Positions 43,797 through 53,201 of a stretch of 64,000 bases of DNA are shown here, one piece after another. Location: positions 1-64,000 of the forward strand of contig NZ_JACRSQ010000011.1 in NCBI RefSeq assembly GCF_014384895.1, given 5' to 3'. Both the position numbers and the translations under genes were made by a program. How positions within the stretch are numbered: position 1 is the stretch's first letter; the number at the start of each line of letters is the position of its first letter. Source of the DNA: Bianquea renquensis (GTDB taxonomy: Bacteria > Bacillota > Clostridia > Lachnospirales > Bianqueaceae). The notes beneath the pieces were generated by a model. The model did no database searches. It saw nothing but the letters and a program-made list of their open reading frames with translations, and was not told where the DNA came from.

Positions 43797-44450
43797 GTGG
43801 TTAAAGCTGTAATTTTTGATATGGACGGCTTGATGTTGGATACGGAGCGCGTGGCGGCTGACGCATGGCGCTATGCGGGGAAAGTCAAGGGGATTGCCGG
43901 CATTGATTCTTTTATTACGGCTTCCTATGGACGGACGGCAAAGGACTGCGAGGTCATGTTTCAGGAGATGTTTCCCCAGGCTTCCTACACGGAGTGTTGG
44001 GAGCTCATGCATGAGCATCGCTTGGCAGTCATGCGGGAAGAGGGGATTCCTGTCAAGCCTGGATTGCGAGAGCTCATGGCATACCTCCACGGGAAGCGCT
44101 GTCCCATGGTTTTGGGCACGTCTACAAGCGAGGCGATTGCGCGGCCAATGCTGGAATCAGTAGGAGTGTATGCATATTTCAGTGGGGCGGTATTTGGAAA
44201 TATGGTCAAGAATGGAAAACCGGCCCCCGATATTTATCTGTTGGCCGCTGACGTTATAGGCGTTGCGCCGGAGGATTGTGTTGTGCTGGAGGATTCATTT
44301 AATGGAATTCGGGCCGCACACGCAGCGGGAATGCAGCCTGTCATGGTGCCGGATATCCAACAGCCCAATGACGAAATCCGTGCCCTGTATAAAGGCATCT
44401 GTGAATCGCTGTTCGACGTCTGTACGCTGTTACAATCCTGGGGGGTATAG
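43797..44450 (+). CDS. HAD-IA hydrolase, beta-phosphoglucomutase-like
   Basis: Protein of 217 residues. Motif I Phe-Asp-Met-Asp-Gly-Leu-Met-Leu-Asp-Thr-Glu is at residues 7-17, motif II Thr-Ser-Thr near 108, Lys near 142 and motif III Glu-Asp-Ser-Phe-Asn-Gly-Ile near 165: a complete HAD phosphatase/phosphomutase with a helical cap. Substrate unknown, probably a sugar phosphate. GTG at 43797 is chosen since it puts motif I at the normal distance; a TTG further upstream would overlap the palindrome. Confidence 0.88.
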   Translation: MVKAVIFDMDGLMLDTERVAADAWRYAGKVKGIAGIDSFITASYGRTAKDCEVMFQEMFPQASYTECWELMHEHRLAVMREEGIPVKPGLRELMAYLHGKRCPMVLGTSTSEAIARPMLESVGVYAYFSGAVFGNMVKNGKPAPDIYLLAADVIGVAPEDCVVLEDSFNGIRAAHAAGMQPVMVPDIQQPNDEIRALYKGICESLFDVCTLLQSWGV

Positions 44451-44452
44451 GT

Positions 44453-45001
44453 ATGACCGGGCCATATGAGAATCTGGTTCTTCGCCACGGCCGGCCGGAG
44501 GACTCGCGGCTGCCCAAGGAAATGGCAGTCTACGATCTGCTTGACTCTTTGGGGGTGTCCTATGATCGAGTGGACCATGAACCCATGGCCACCATGGAGG
44601 ATTGCCGCGCCATTGATCAGATTTTGGATATTGAAATCTGCAAGAATTTGTTTTTGTGCAATCGCCAGGAGACACAGTTCTATCTTTTGATGATGCCGGG
44701 AAGCAAACTATTTCGAACGAAAGTGCTGTCCGCCGCACTGGGCAGCAGCCGGCTATCCTTCGCCCCACCTTCGCGGATGGAAGAGCTATTAAATCTGACC
44801 CCTGGCTCTGTGAGCGTATTGGGGCTCATGAACGATACGCAGGGGCGGGTGAAATTTTTGATGGATGTGGAAGCGGCGAAGCCGGACTATATCGGATGCC
44901 ATCCCTGCATGAATACCTCCAGCTTGAAGATTGCGACGGCAGATTTACTTGAGAAGATTCTGCCGGCCATGCATCATGATGTGACCTTCGTTGAGCTGTA
45001 A
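44453..45001 (+). CDS. PrdX/ProX-type aminoacyl-tRNA deacylase
   Basis: Protein of 182 residues of the YbaK/ProRS-associated family, free-standing editing proteins that hydrolyse mischarged Ala-tRNA(Pro) or related species. Typical features are His-Glu-Pro-Met-Ala-Thr-Met-Glu-Asp (about 39-47), Lys-Asn-Leu-Phe-Leu (63-67) and Gly-Ser-Val-Ser-Val-Leu-Gly-Leu (about 119-126). It starts 2 nt after the HAD gene stop, so the two are cotranscribed. Confidence 0.9.
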   Translation: MTGPYENLVLRHGRPEDSRLPKEMAVYDLLDSLGVSYDRVDHEPMATMEDCRAIDQILDIEICKNLFLCNRQETQFYLLMMPGSKLFRTKVLSAALGSSRLSFAPPSRMEELLNLTPGSVSVLGLMNDTQGRVKFLMDVEAAKPDYIGCHPCMNTSSLKIATADLLEKILPAMHHDVTFVEL

Positions 45002-45136
45002 CTGAAAGAAAATTGTAAGAAAAAAAGCGTTACGATTTCAAGAGATCAGTTGTATAATAGGCATGAAAAACGTATACGTTTATAGAAATAAAATAGTATC
45101 GGGTGTGGAGTTGCGATAGCATAAGGAGTGTAAAAA

Positions 45137-47074
45137 ATGAAAGGTAAAACCTTTACCATACTTATAGGGGCCCTCCTCGTATGTATGTTTATCTTTAAAT
45201 TTATTGTGTTCTATACGACGGCGGGGATTTCCATGATCAGTTTTAGCTTCCCATTCAGTTTACTTTTCTTCGGAATGGTTATGTATCTGATCTTTTCCAA
45301 CCGCCGTTGGTCCATAAGGAAAAAGTGGGGCTGGTATTTAGCGTGGAATGTGTTGGTATCGGCGTTGATGTTCATCGATCTGTACTATAACAGCTATTTC
45401 GACCAGTTTCCAGTTATCGCCCTGCTAGGACAGCTCAGCATGCTGGATCATCTTCAAAAGACCATGGCGAAAATGTTTAACATAGCCTTTGTCGTGATCC
45501 TGATGGATCTTCCTGTTTTAGTTGTCTTGACAGTCAAGAAAGTCCCTTTTTCCATTCCAAAATGTGTGGTCGCCAGGGTTGGAACTGTGGCAATCATGGC
45601 GGTGTATCTGCTCACAGTAGTGCTGCCCACAACGCCGGTGGACATGGTGACAGCTCTCCAGAGAAGTGAGATCTTCTCGTTTCATGGGCATGATGTGCGG
45701 AATTTTCTGACAGGCTATAATTCAGTCCAGGCGCTGGAGGCATTGGCGGAAAATGGGGATACGAAGGAGTCCATGTCGGAGGTCTCCAAGTCTCAGTATC
45801 ACGGATTGGCGAAGGGGCGGAATCTTATTGTCGTCCAGCTGGAATCCTTTCAAAATTTTCTTATCGGTGCGTCCTATGAGGGACAGGTGATTACGCCGAA
45901 TCTAAATCGGCTACTGCAGGAGGACACTCTATATTTTGATCACTATTACCAGCAGATAGGGAAGGGGAGCACCTCGGACGCAGAGTTTGCAAGCCAGAAC
46001 TCTTTTCTTCCGGTTATGTATGGTCAATCCTACACCAGATTCATGGATAATGCCTTCTATGGGCTGCCATGGATCATGCGGGAAAATGGGTATAGTGCCA
46101 CGGCCTTCCACGGATACGTCGGTGAGTTCTGGAACCGGGATGAGGCATATCCACAGCAAGGCTTTGAAGATTTCTACAGTGCGGAAGATTTTGTTGTAAA
46201 CGACGACAATACCGTGGGCTGGGGACTCGGCGATGAAAGCTTTTTTAGGCAGAGTGTGTCGGTTATGAAGTCGCTTCCAAAGCCTTTTTATTCCTTCCTT
46301 ATCACGCTGACCAGCCATAATCCTTACGACATAACGGACCGGTATGAGGGAATTCAGCTGAGGCCGGAACAGGAAGACACCTTGTTTGGAAACTATCTCA
46401 ATGCCGTTCACTATACTGACGCCGCCATTGGGACGTTTCTATCGCAGCTGAAACAAGAAGGATTGTATGACAATAGCATCATCGTGTTTTACGGCGATCA
46501 TTTCGGCCTGAAAGCTACGGATGAAGAGAATCAGGAGCAGATGAGCGCATTTTTAGGACACACCTACGATTACGATGAGATGTTCAACATTCCGTTGATT
46601 GTACACATTCCCGGTTCGGGTGTTTCGGAGACCATCAGCACGGCCGGCGGACAGATTGATTTTATGCCAACCATCGTGGATCTTATGGGATACAATGACA
46701 GTGTCCGCGTCGCCCTCGGCAAGAATATTCTGACGCAGGAGGAGGGTTTTGTCGTATCGCAGGCCTATATGCTCAAAGGCTCTTTCATCACTGACGACAT
46801 AGCGTTTGAGATTTCAAAGGATGGGATTTTTGAGCACAGCCGCGCGTGGGATCTTCACACGAGGGAGGCGATTGAGGACATCGAGCCTTTCCGCGAGCAG
46901 TACGAGAAGGCGCTACAGTTTGTGGATTTGTCTACGGCGATGCTAGAGCAGAATTATATGCAGTTTACCTGCAATGTTCCCGTGGAGCGGCTGCCTGTCA
47001 ACGGCGTGCGGGGGTTGATGGAGCGCGCCGGGTCTTCGGGCTCCGATTTGGGAGACTATGAGGACTTACCGTAG
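45137..47074 (+). CDS. ltaS: lipoteichoic acid synthase-like sulfatase-fold membrane protein
   Basis: Protein of 645 residues. Five membrane spans fill residues 1-180, followed by an extracellular sulfatase-fold domain. The metal and catalytic signatures are present: Val-Gln-Leu-Glu-Ser-Phe, Gly-Lys-Gly-Ser-Thr-Ser-Asp-Ala-Glu-Phe (Thr nucleophile), and Phe-Tyr-Gly-Asp-His-Phe (Asp-His metal ligands). LtaS polymerises glycerol phosphate from phosphatidylglycerol onto a glycolipid anchor outside the cell. A weak promoter with TATAAT at 45053-45058 precedes it. Length and domain order are as usual. Confidence 0.92.
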   Translation: MKGKTFTILIGALLVCMFIFKFIVFYTTAGISMISFSFPFSLLFFGMVMYLIFSNRRWSIRKKWGWYLAWNVLVSALMFIDLYYNSYFDQFPVIALLGQLSMLDHLQKTMAKMFNIAFVVILMDLPVLVVLTVKKVPFSIPKCVVARVGTVAIMAVYLLTVVLPTTPVDMVTALQRSEIFSFHGHDVRNFLTGYNSVQALEALAENGDTKESMSEVSKSQYHGLAKGRNLIVVQLESFQNFLIGASYEGQVITPNLNRLLQEDTLYFDHYYQQIGKGSTSDAEFASQNSFLPVMYGQSYTRFMDNAFYGLPWIMRENGYSATAFHGYVGEFWNRDEAYPQQGFEDFYSAEDFVVNDDNTVGWGLGDESFFRQSVSVMKSLPKPFYSFLITLTSHNPYDITDRYEGIQLRPEQEDTLFGNYLNAVHYTDAAIGTFLSQLKQEGLYDNSIIVFYGDHFGLKATDEENQEQMSAFLGHTYDYDEMFNIPLIVHIPGSGVSETISTAGGQIDFMPTIVDLMGYNDSVRVALGKNILTQEEGFVVSQAYMLKGSFITDDIAFEISKDGIFEHSRAWDLHTREAIEDIEPFREQYEKALQFVDLSTAMLEQNYMQFTCNVPVERLPVNGVRGLMERAGSSGSDLGDYEDLP

Positions 47075-47201
47075 TCGCTGCGCCTGAGATAAAATTAAGA
47101 AGACCCAATCTGTGTTGTAGAGTGCGCGGTTCGATAAATCGATCCGTTTTTCCGGTCAATACAAAGGATGCTGGCGGGACAGAGTTTGGGGCAATCCCCC
47201 T

Positions 47202-47301
47202 TGATGTATTACGATTTTGTGCTACAATCCGGACCATAGAGTGTTGCACTCTGTGAAAGGATTAAAGAAGCCGTACGAGATAGATTCATACGGCTTTTTT
47301 T
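47202..47301 (+). ncRNA. candidate short transcript ending at the LtaS terminator
   Basis: Promoter-like TTGATG (47202-47207), 16-bp spacer and TACAAT (47224-47229) are followed by a perfect AGAGTG-TTG-CACTCT hairpin at 47239-47253 and a terminator stem AGCCGTA/TACGGCT (47270-47276 with 47289-47295) with a T run. A transcript of about 65 nt would result. It may simply be the terminator of the LtaS gene with a chance promoter. Confidence 0.35.
47270..47301 (+). terminator. terminator after the LtaS gene
   Basis: 7-bp stem AGCCGTA/TACGGCT with a 12-nt loop followed by seven T. Confidence 0.8.
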
Positions 47302-47304
47302 ATA

Positions 47305-47331
47305 TAGGAAGTCCGCCGTGAGGCGGACGTA
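47305..47331 (+). repeat. REP-like palindrome
   Basis: TAGGAA-GTCCGCC-GTGA-GGCGGAC-GTA with perfect arms, four bases after the terminator T run. Confidence 0.8.
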
Positions 47332-47432
47332 ATTTTTGGCTCCCATTTTGTTGGAAAATATGTAAATCCTCTTGAATTGTTCACATTTTTGTGGTAATCT
47401 TACTATACATTATGTGGATTGGGGTGAACATA

Positions 47433-48509
47433 TTGTTAATAAATCAATCCGTTGGTATTTTGGACGACATGATAAGTTACAATGTAATCTATTTCGACAG
47501 AAAGGCTGTGGAGCGCAATTATTTGGACCATGGTATCGAGATTGACACAGCATTCTCCTACTATGACGAGCTGAGAAGATCAAAAAATAAGTTGGATCCC
47601 CCTGATTGTCTCTATCCTTTTTTCCATCTGTATAATGAACGGGCTTGCGTCTTTTCAGAATACTTTCAAATCAATTATAATTTTTGTGAAGATGCGATTG
47701 ATTCATTTTTGTATAAAGTAAAACATTCTGGAACATTTAAAGATTTTGTATTATCGTATTATTTAACCGATTTCAACGATAAAGTATCAATTGATGAGAT
47801 TGATCGGCGGGATGGCGAAAGTATCGCTCACGCCTTAGCTTTGCTGAGCAGACGCGTCGATGTTGAACATTTCACTTTTATGTTTTACCATTTTTCATCT
47901 CTCGTCGATACCCTGATCACCTATCTCAATCAGTTGCGTGTCCAGATTGAATCGTTTCATGAGAGACATAAAAAGGACACCGATCGGGTGATTCAAGAAT
48001 TCATATCGGAGGACAATCAAGCGATGGTCAGGCGATTTCGATCCGATTGTATGAGCGATCTCGGTAAATTTGAAAAGCAAACCTATTCTGTCTGCTATCT
48101 TAACAAATTTATCATTATGCGTACCTATGCTTCTAACTTAAATCGATATGGATTCTTATTAGGATGTAATTGTTGTTCGATTCTGCTACGGCCTGTTGAT
48201 TACCGTTTTATGTCTGCGACGTCCGCTCTAATCACCCTTGGCCATGCAATAAAACTAGAGATTCTGAATGAATTGCAAATTCGGGAAATGACCATCTCGC
48301 AATTGGGGAGAAAGCTTAATCTCGCGCGCACATCGATTTCGAGGTATGTGGAAGACCTTGTATCGGAGCTCGTCATTATTAAAGCGGCGAAAAATGGGCC
48401 TGAAATTTACTATCGGATAAATCCAACGTATTTACATAGGGCGAAGTTTCTAATCAATGAGTATCTGGATAAACTAATTGTTGAAACCAGTCGCAGAGAC
48501 AGTACGTAA
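47433..48509 (+). CDS. ArsR-type winged-helix regulator with long N-terminal domain
   Basis: Protein of about 358 residues. The last 90 residues form an ArsR/winged-helix domain (Ala-Ile-Lys-Leu-Glu-Ile-Leu-Asn-Glu-Leu, then Leu-Gly-Arg-Lys-Leu-Asn-Leu-Ala-Arg-Thr-Ser-Ile-Ser-Arg-Tyr-Val). The N-terminal 260 residues are helical and unrecognised; related clostridial proteins exist with unknown ligands. TTG at 47433 has GGGGTGA 6 nt upstream; ATG at 47469 is possible. The gene is AT-rich compared with its neighbours, suggesting a different origin. Confidence 0.8.
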   Translation: MLINQSVGILDDMISYNVIYFDRKAVERNYLDHGIEIDTAFSYYDELRRSKNKLDPPDCLYPFFHLYNERACVFSEYFQINYNFCEDAIDSFLYKVKHSGTFKDFVLSYYLTDFNDKVSIDEIDRRDGESIAHALALLSRRVDVEHFTFMFYHFSSLVDTLITYLNQLRVQIESFHERHKKDTDRVIQEFISEDNQAMVRRFRSDCMSDLGKFEKQTYSVCYLNKFIIMRTYASNLNRYGFLLGCNCCSILLRPVDYRFMSATSALITLGHAIKLEILNELQIREMTISQLGRKLNLARTSISRYVEDLVSELVIIKAAKNGPEIYYRINPTYLHRAKFLINEYLDKLIVETSRRDST

Positions 48510-48632
48510 CGTTAAACCCGGAGACCATAAAAAAACGGCACCACAGAGATTGATTTTACCGAAGGAGTAACGGCTAAGAAAATTATAAGGACATCAGATA
48601 CTGTTTCGACTGCGCAACGGGGTAAAAAATCA

Positions 48633-48676
48633 AAACAGAGAGCCGGCCTCTTTTCGAAGTGAGTCACTCTCTGTTT
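48633..48676. terminator. bidirectional terminator between converging genes
   Basis: 10-bp perfect stem AAACAGAGAG/CTCTCTGTTT (48633-48642 with 48667-48676) with T-rich flanks on both strands, between the ArsR-type and URO-D-like genes. Confidence 0.75.
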
Positions 48677-48723
48677 CCGTTTCATGGCTTTTGGGGCGCT
48701 CCCATATCTTTCGAATACGAATT

Positions 48724-49809
48724 CTAGAGGCGGCAGTACCGCCGAATCCGGTCCTGAATCTCGGGGGTTAATTCCGTACAGCCGCTGGCAAAATATAAGT
48801 TCTCATCGCTTCCAAGGGCATCCACCACAAAATCAAACGCCTCGTAGATGCCGCTGACAATATGTGCCTTCTTTCCGGCTCCCACAATCTTGCGGTACAC
48901 GTCCAGCCAATGTTCTGGAGTTGGTTGTCCCGCGCCGGGCTGCCACTGGATCATGCGGAGCTCCGGTATCTCCAAGAGTGCGTCCAGATGGGGAAGGGCG
49001 TTGACGCCATCCAGATGATAGGTAGGGTATGCAAGCTTTTTAGCAGACGCGGCCAGCTCGTCAACACCGAATTCTCGAAACATATCGGGACTGATCATAA
49101 AGGAAAAATCAGATTGTAGGATATAGCCAGGGCCCGGATAGTAGAGCATGTCCCAGTCGGTATAGCCGGGATTGATGGGTTGCAACACTTCGTTGATCGC
49201 AGTAAAGATCTGAAACCAGGCTGTATGGATTTCCTGAACGATCCGTTTAACTTCATCAGGCTCGTCGATGAGGTCGTAGAGCAGCTCTTCGCTGCCGCGC
49301 AGGGAAGCCAGTATATCCAAGGTACCGCCCAGATCCGTCATGCCGATCAGAACATTGCCCTGCCATTTTTTGATGCCAGCCCAGCACAAATCCTTAATGC
49401 GGGATAGCCAGCGGTTGTGGGGGTCAAACTCTACGTGGATATCGTGGATAGACTCGGTGCCATCCTTTGGATAAAACCATACAGCCCCCGACGAGTTATC
49501 AAGCTTACCGCCCACCATGGCCGCCACGATTCCGGGGCCAAAAGCGGAAAGGGAGACAACGGGATACGCGTCACCGTGGTAGAGATTGCCGGAGAGCTGC
49601 CAATCAATCTTGTCAATCACTTCCTCAGGCGTCCAAGAAAAATCGGCGCACGTGGCTTGAGAAAGGACCGGGACGTGAGGATGCGGGTCGGGTCCTGTCC
49701 CGATTCTCTGTGTGACCTGAAATATTGGCCGCTTCAAGGAGCCGTCCCACCACTTCGTATAGGTTTCCCGCACCTGTGCCCAACGGTCCGGGTTAAACTG
49801 AATCGCCAT
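48724..49809 (-). CDS. uroporphyrinogen decarboxylase-like (URO-D/MtaA superfamily) protein
   Basis: Protein of 361 residues resembling the URO-D-fold proteins annotated in gut clostridia as 'trimethylamine corrinoid protein 2' or URO-D-like. True URO-D makes coproporphyrinogen; MtaA/MtbA relatives transfer methyl groups from corrinoid proteins. His-Leu-Asp-Gly near residue 268 could be part of a Zn site. There are no corrinoid-protein or methyltransferase genes beside it, so the reaction is open. GGAGGAGG precedes the ATG; it lies downstream of and codirectional with an AraC regulator, perhaps its controller. Confidence 0.72.
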   Translation of the reverse strand: MAIQFNPDRWAQVRETYTKWWDGSLKRPIFQVTQRIGTGPDPHPHVPVLSQATCADFSWTPEEVIDKIDWQLSGNLYHGDAYPVVSLSAFGPGIVAAMVGGKLDNSSGAVWFYPKDGTESIHDIHVEFDPHNRWLSRIKDLCWAGIKKWQGNVLIGMTDLGGTLDILASLRGSEELLYDLIDEPDEVKRIVQEIHTAWFQIFTAINEVLQPINPGYTDWDMLYYPGPGYILQSDFSFMISPDMFREFGVDELAASAKKLAYPTYHLDGVNALPHLDALLEIPELRMIQWQPGAGQPTPEHWLDVYRKIVGAGKKAHIVSGIYEAFDFVVDALGSDENLYFASGCTELTPEIQDRIRRYCRL

Positions 49810-49961
49810 GTATATAGCCTCCTCCTAGTCAATCAAGCAATGGACATCCCTGCGTTCTCGTGTGTTCGGCCGCAGTGCAGTGGAGCTTTGGCCCTATTCA
49901 TTGCTTATGGGGATATTGTACCACGGCCCGGCGGATTCGAACATATGCATTTCGCGCCGGA

Positions 49962-50870
49962 TCATACAGATTTCAGCACATCCCTTTGCTGAGTGGCAGC
50001 GATGGAATCCCGAAAATGTTTGGGCGATAGCCGGTAATACGATTTAAATAGATTGCTAAAATGGTACGGCGAAGAGAAGCCAAGGGTATCAGAAATTTCG
50101 TTTATGGAGAGGGATGTCGTCTTCAACAGTTGCTCCGCGTATTTGATTTTCACAAGGCGTATAAAGGAGGCGGGGGGCGTGTGAAGGACGCGGGAGAAGG
50201 TTTTGCTCAGGTAGGATTCACTGATATGGAATCGAGTACAGAGCTGTCCTACTGAATGGATGGAGGTGATATTGTCGTAGACGTATTGCATACAGGCATC
50301 CACCAGAGCATGCCCCTGGTCATGAGGAAAATCAGGAAGAACCACGTCCTCCTGATGCAGGTGGCGTAACAGGAGGACAAAGAGCTGTTCCATAAGTCCG
50401 TGAATCATGAGAAATCGGCCTGACTGATGGTTGCAGTCAGCCTGTTCCATGGCTGTATAGATTGAGAGAAGATCCGGCTGAATGCCAAGGTTGGTGCGAT
50501 AGGAGCCGCTGGGCGCAAGGAGGCGTACCAACTCTTGCTGCCGGTAGAGCTGAGGAAAATCAAAATGCAGCCAATAATTATCATGAGGATCGTCGGGCGG
50601 TGTGGAGATGCTGTGAGGCACATAGGACGGAATCAACAGTAGGTCGCCTGCGTGACATTCATAGAGGACAGAATCAATGGTCACGAGACCGCAGCCGCCT
50701 GCATAATAGATCAGCTCCATATCGCCAATAATTCGTTCTCGGCATGTTGCGGCCGGATTGTTCAGCTGATGGCCAAAAGCCTTAGGAATCAATTGAAAGG
50801 ATTCTATGTAGCGGCTTACCATATCCTTTTCGATCGAGCAGTGAACAACATAGAGATCAGATGGCTGCAC
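49962..50870 (-). CDS. AraC family transcriptional regulator with cupin-type N-domain
   Basis: Protein of 302 residues. An N-terminal sugar-binding cupin-like domain (Cys-His-Ala-Gly-Asp-Leu-Leu-Leu-Ile-Pro-Ser-Tyr-Val-Pro-His) is followed by a C-terminal AraC double helix-turn-helix ending Phe-Ser-Ser-Pro-Tyr-His-Phe-Ser-Asn-Leu-Phe-Lys-Ser-Tyr. GTG at 50870 follows GGAGGGAGG. It is divergent from nagA and codirectional with the URO-D-like gene, so it may control either or both. Confidence 0.9.
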   Translation of the reverse strand: MQPSDLYVVHCSIEKDMVSRYIESFQLIPKAFGHQLNNPAATCRERIIGDMELIYYAGGCGLVTIDSVLYECHAGDLLLIPSYVPHSISTPPDDPHDNYWLHFDFPQLYRQQELVRLLAPSGSYRTNLGIQPDLLSIYTAMEQADCNHQSGRFLMIHGLMEQLFVLLLRHLHQEDVVLPDFPHDQGHALVDACMQYVYDNITSIHSVGQLCTRFHISESYLSKTFSRVLHTPPASFIRLVKIKYAEQLLKTTSLSINEISDTLGFSSPYHFSNLFKSYYRLSPKHFRDSIAATQQRDVLKSV

Positions 50871-51022
50871 AGAAAGACCTCCCTCCAAAAGTAAATAAAT
50901 CGGCCAAAGGATTGGCTCCAATACTCGCTTTCGCCAGTATTATATCATAGTTTTCAGTTTTTGGAGATGAATTTTTGTGGTTTGGCTAAAATTTCTGCGT
51001 CAATAAAAGCATAGACAGACAG

Positions 51023-51051
51023 TTGCTTTTTCAGAGGCCTGGAAGTATAAT
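51023..51051 (+). promoter_or_regulatory. sigma-A promoter of nagA-nagB
   Basis: TTGCTT at 51023-51028, 17-bp spacer, TATAAT at 51046-51051. Confidence 0.72.
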
Positions 51052-51105
51052 AATAGATAGTGTCGCCTGCTAGGAGGATGCGAATCAAGAAAGGAGAGGA
51101 CAAGG

Positions 51106-52257
51106 ATGAAATGTATCATCAACGGCAAACTTATTTTGCCTGACAGGATTGTGGAAAATCGGGCGATTCTCTTTCGGGATCACATAGAGGCAATACCTGA
51201 AACACGAAATATTCCCAGCAGCGGCCTCGAGATTTATGACGCGCGAGGCAAGTACGTCGCGCCGGGGCTTGTGGATGTCCACTGTCACGGCGGTGTGGGG
51301 GAGGACACGTCGGATGCGAATCCGGACGGCATTCGAAAAATGAGTCGGGCGCTCATTGAAAATGGAGTTACATCTTGGCTTCCTACGACTATGACGCTTC
51401 CGCTGGAGGAACTGGACGCCATATTTGCGACGCTTCGAGAAGCGCGAAAAGAAAGTCGCCATAAAAACACTTGGCACGGCGCAGAGATCTTGGGAGCCAA
51501 TATGGAAGGACCCTTTATCAATCCCAAGAAAAAGGGCGCCCACAAGGAGGAATATATTATTCCGCCATCGGCCGCATATGTAAAAAAGCATCAGGATATC
51601 ATCCGCCTGTTGACCATTGCACCGGAGGTAGAAGGCGGAATGGAGTTTATCGATGAAATTCACCGGGATACAGATATCGCTCTGTCCATGGGACATTCTG
51701 CCGCGAGCTACGAGGAGGCCATGGAAGCGATTCAGAGAGGCGTGACCCATGCGACGCACTTGTTCAACGCCATGACAGGAGTGTTGCACCGGGAGCCAGG
51801 CATGGTGGGGGCCGCCCTATCCTCGAAGGTCAACTGTGAGCTTATCGCGGATACCTTTCATATTCATCCTGGACTCTTCCAGATGGTGGCCAAGGCAAAG
51901 GGCAAGCATCTGATTCTGATTACGGACTGTATGCGGGCTGGTGGGTTGCCGGACGGTCAGTACGACCTTGGCGGGCAGATGGCCACGGTCTCGGGAATCC
52001 AGTGCCGGCTCGAGGATGGGACCATTGCCGGAAGCGTGCTGCGGCTTAACAAGGCGGTGGAAAATGTCATGCGTTACACGGATTTGCCCATATGGGAGAT
52101 TGTGGCGGCCGCCAGTTTGAACCCGGCCACAGCCATCGGAGAGGACAAGAGAAAAGGGTCCCTGGAGGTAGGAAAAGACGCCGATATCATTATCGCAGAC
52201 GAGAATTTTACAATACAGAAGACATTTGTGGGAGGAAATTGTGAGTATGCAAAGTGA
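51106..52257 (+). CDS. nagA: N-acetylglucosamine-6-phosphate deacetylase
   Basis: Amidohydrolase of 383 residues that deacetylates GlcNAc-6-phosphate to GlcN-6-phosphate. Seen are Val-His-Cys-His-Gly (metal His pair, about residues 63-67), Asn-Met-Glu-Gly-Pro-Phe (metal Glu, about 132-137), Met-Gly-His-Ser (about 198), Ala-Thr-His-Leu-Phe-Asn-Ala-Met (about 219-226) and the catalytic Asp in Leu-Ile-Thr-Asp-Cys-Met near 276. Overlaps nagB by 11 nt; AAGGAGAGG precedes the ATG. Confidence 0.95.
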   Translation: MKCIINGKLILPDRIVENRAILFRDHIEAIPETRNIPSSGLEIYDARGKYVAPGLVDVHCHGGVGEDTSDANPDGIRKMSRALIENGVTSWLPTTMTLPLEELDAIFATLREARKESRHKNTWHGAEILGANMEGPFINPKKKGAHKEEYIIPPSAAYVKKHQDIIRLLTIAPEVEGGMEFIDEIHRDTDIALSMGHSAASYEEAMEAIQRGVTHATHLFNAMTGVLHREPGMVGAALSSKVNCELIADTFHIHPGLFQMVAKAKGKHLILITDCMRAGGLPDGQYDLGGQMATVSGIQCRLEDGTIAGSVLRLNKAVENVMRYTDLPIWEIVAAASLNPATAIGEDKRKGSLEVGKDADIIIADENFTIQKTFVGGNCEYAK

Positions 52258-53041
52258 TGCCATCCGTTTTACAAATCAAAAAAACCATAATATTCATCTA
52301 TATGTGTGCCGGGATTATGATACGATCAGCAAAAAGGCGGCGGGGCTTGTGGGTGGAATGGTCAGCGTAAAGCCGAACTGTATTCTGGGCCTAGCCACAG
52401 GATCATCGCCCATCGGCATGTATGAGAGGCTCGCGGAGATGTACAGGGATGGAATAACGGACTTTTCAAAGGTCACAACATTCAATCTGGATGAGTACTG
52501 CGCCCTGTCGGAGGAGAACGATCAGAGCTATCACTATTTTATGAGGGAGCATCTGTTTCGGCACATCAACGTGCCGGATGAGAATATTCACATTCCAAGC
52601 GGATGCACTCAGGATATGGAAATGGAATGCCAGCAGTATGATGCGGCGATTGCTGCGGCTGGAGGCATTGATATTCAGGTGCTGGGAATCGGTTCCAACG
52701 GCCACATTGGATTCAATGAGCCGGCGGATGCGTTCATAGGGCCTACCCATCTGGTGAATTTAAAGGAGAGCACCATTAAGGCCAACGCGCGATTCTTCCA
52801 ATCAGAGGCGGATGTTCCGAGACGGGCGATCAGCATGGGAATCGGTTCCATCATGGCCGCCAAAAAGATCTTGCTTATAGCCCACGGCGCGAACAAGGCG
52901 AAGGCGATCACAGCGACGCTGGAAGGCCCCATCACGCCAGAAGTTCCGGCCTCCATTCTGCAATTACATCCCGATGTGGTGATGATGATCGACCAGGAGG
53001 CTGCGGCGGGGCTATCCGAGTATCAGCCAGAGGGAAGATAA
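52247..53041 (+). CDS. nagB: glucosamine-6-phosphate deaminase
   Basis: Protein of 264 residues converting GlcN-6-phosphate to fructose-6-phosphate and ammonia. The motifs Gly-Leu-Ala-Thr-Gly-Ser-Ser-Pro-Ile-Gly, Phe-Asn-Leu-Asp-Glu-Tyr (catalytic Asp) and Gly-Ile-Gly-Ser-Asn-Gly-His-Ile-Gly-Phe-Asn-Glu-Pro are all present. About 15 extra residues precede the usual start; the ATG at 52247 follows GGAGGAAAT and overlaps the nagA stop. Together the pair feeds amino sugars, probably from glycans, into glycolysis. Confidence 0.95.
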   Translation: MQSDAIRFTNQKNHNIHLYVCRDYDTISKKAAGLVGGMVSVKPNCILGLATGSSPIGMYERLAEMYRDGITDFSKVTTFNLDEYCALSEENDQSYHYFMREHLFRHINVPDENIHIPSGCTQDMEMECQQYDAAIAAAGGIDIQVLGIGSNGHIGFNEPADAFIGPTHLVNLKESTIKANARFFQSEADVPRRAISMGIGSIMAAKKILLIAHGANKAKAITATLEGPITPEVPASILQLHPDVVMMIDQEAAAGLSEYQPEGR

Positions 53042-53080
53042 AAGTTTAATGTTTGTTTACAATTAAAAGGTTTTGGAGCC

Positions 53081-53109
53081 TTGTAAGTTTATGTGGGATA
53101 CTGTATAAT
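53081..53109 (+). promoter_or_regulatory. sigma-A promoter of the DUF624 gene
   Basis: TTGTAA at 53081-53086, 17-bp spacer, TATAAT at 53104-53109. Confidence 0.72.
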
Positions 53110-53201
53110 AAGATTATATTTTTAGCGGTTCCTTTTGGGAAGTTTGCGGAAGCATACGTGAAATCGGCGTATAATCTTTTTTTCTGTTTGGAGGCATACC
53201 T

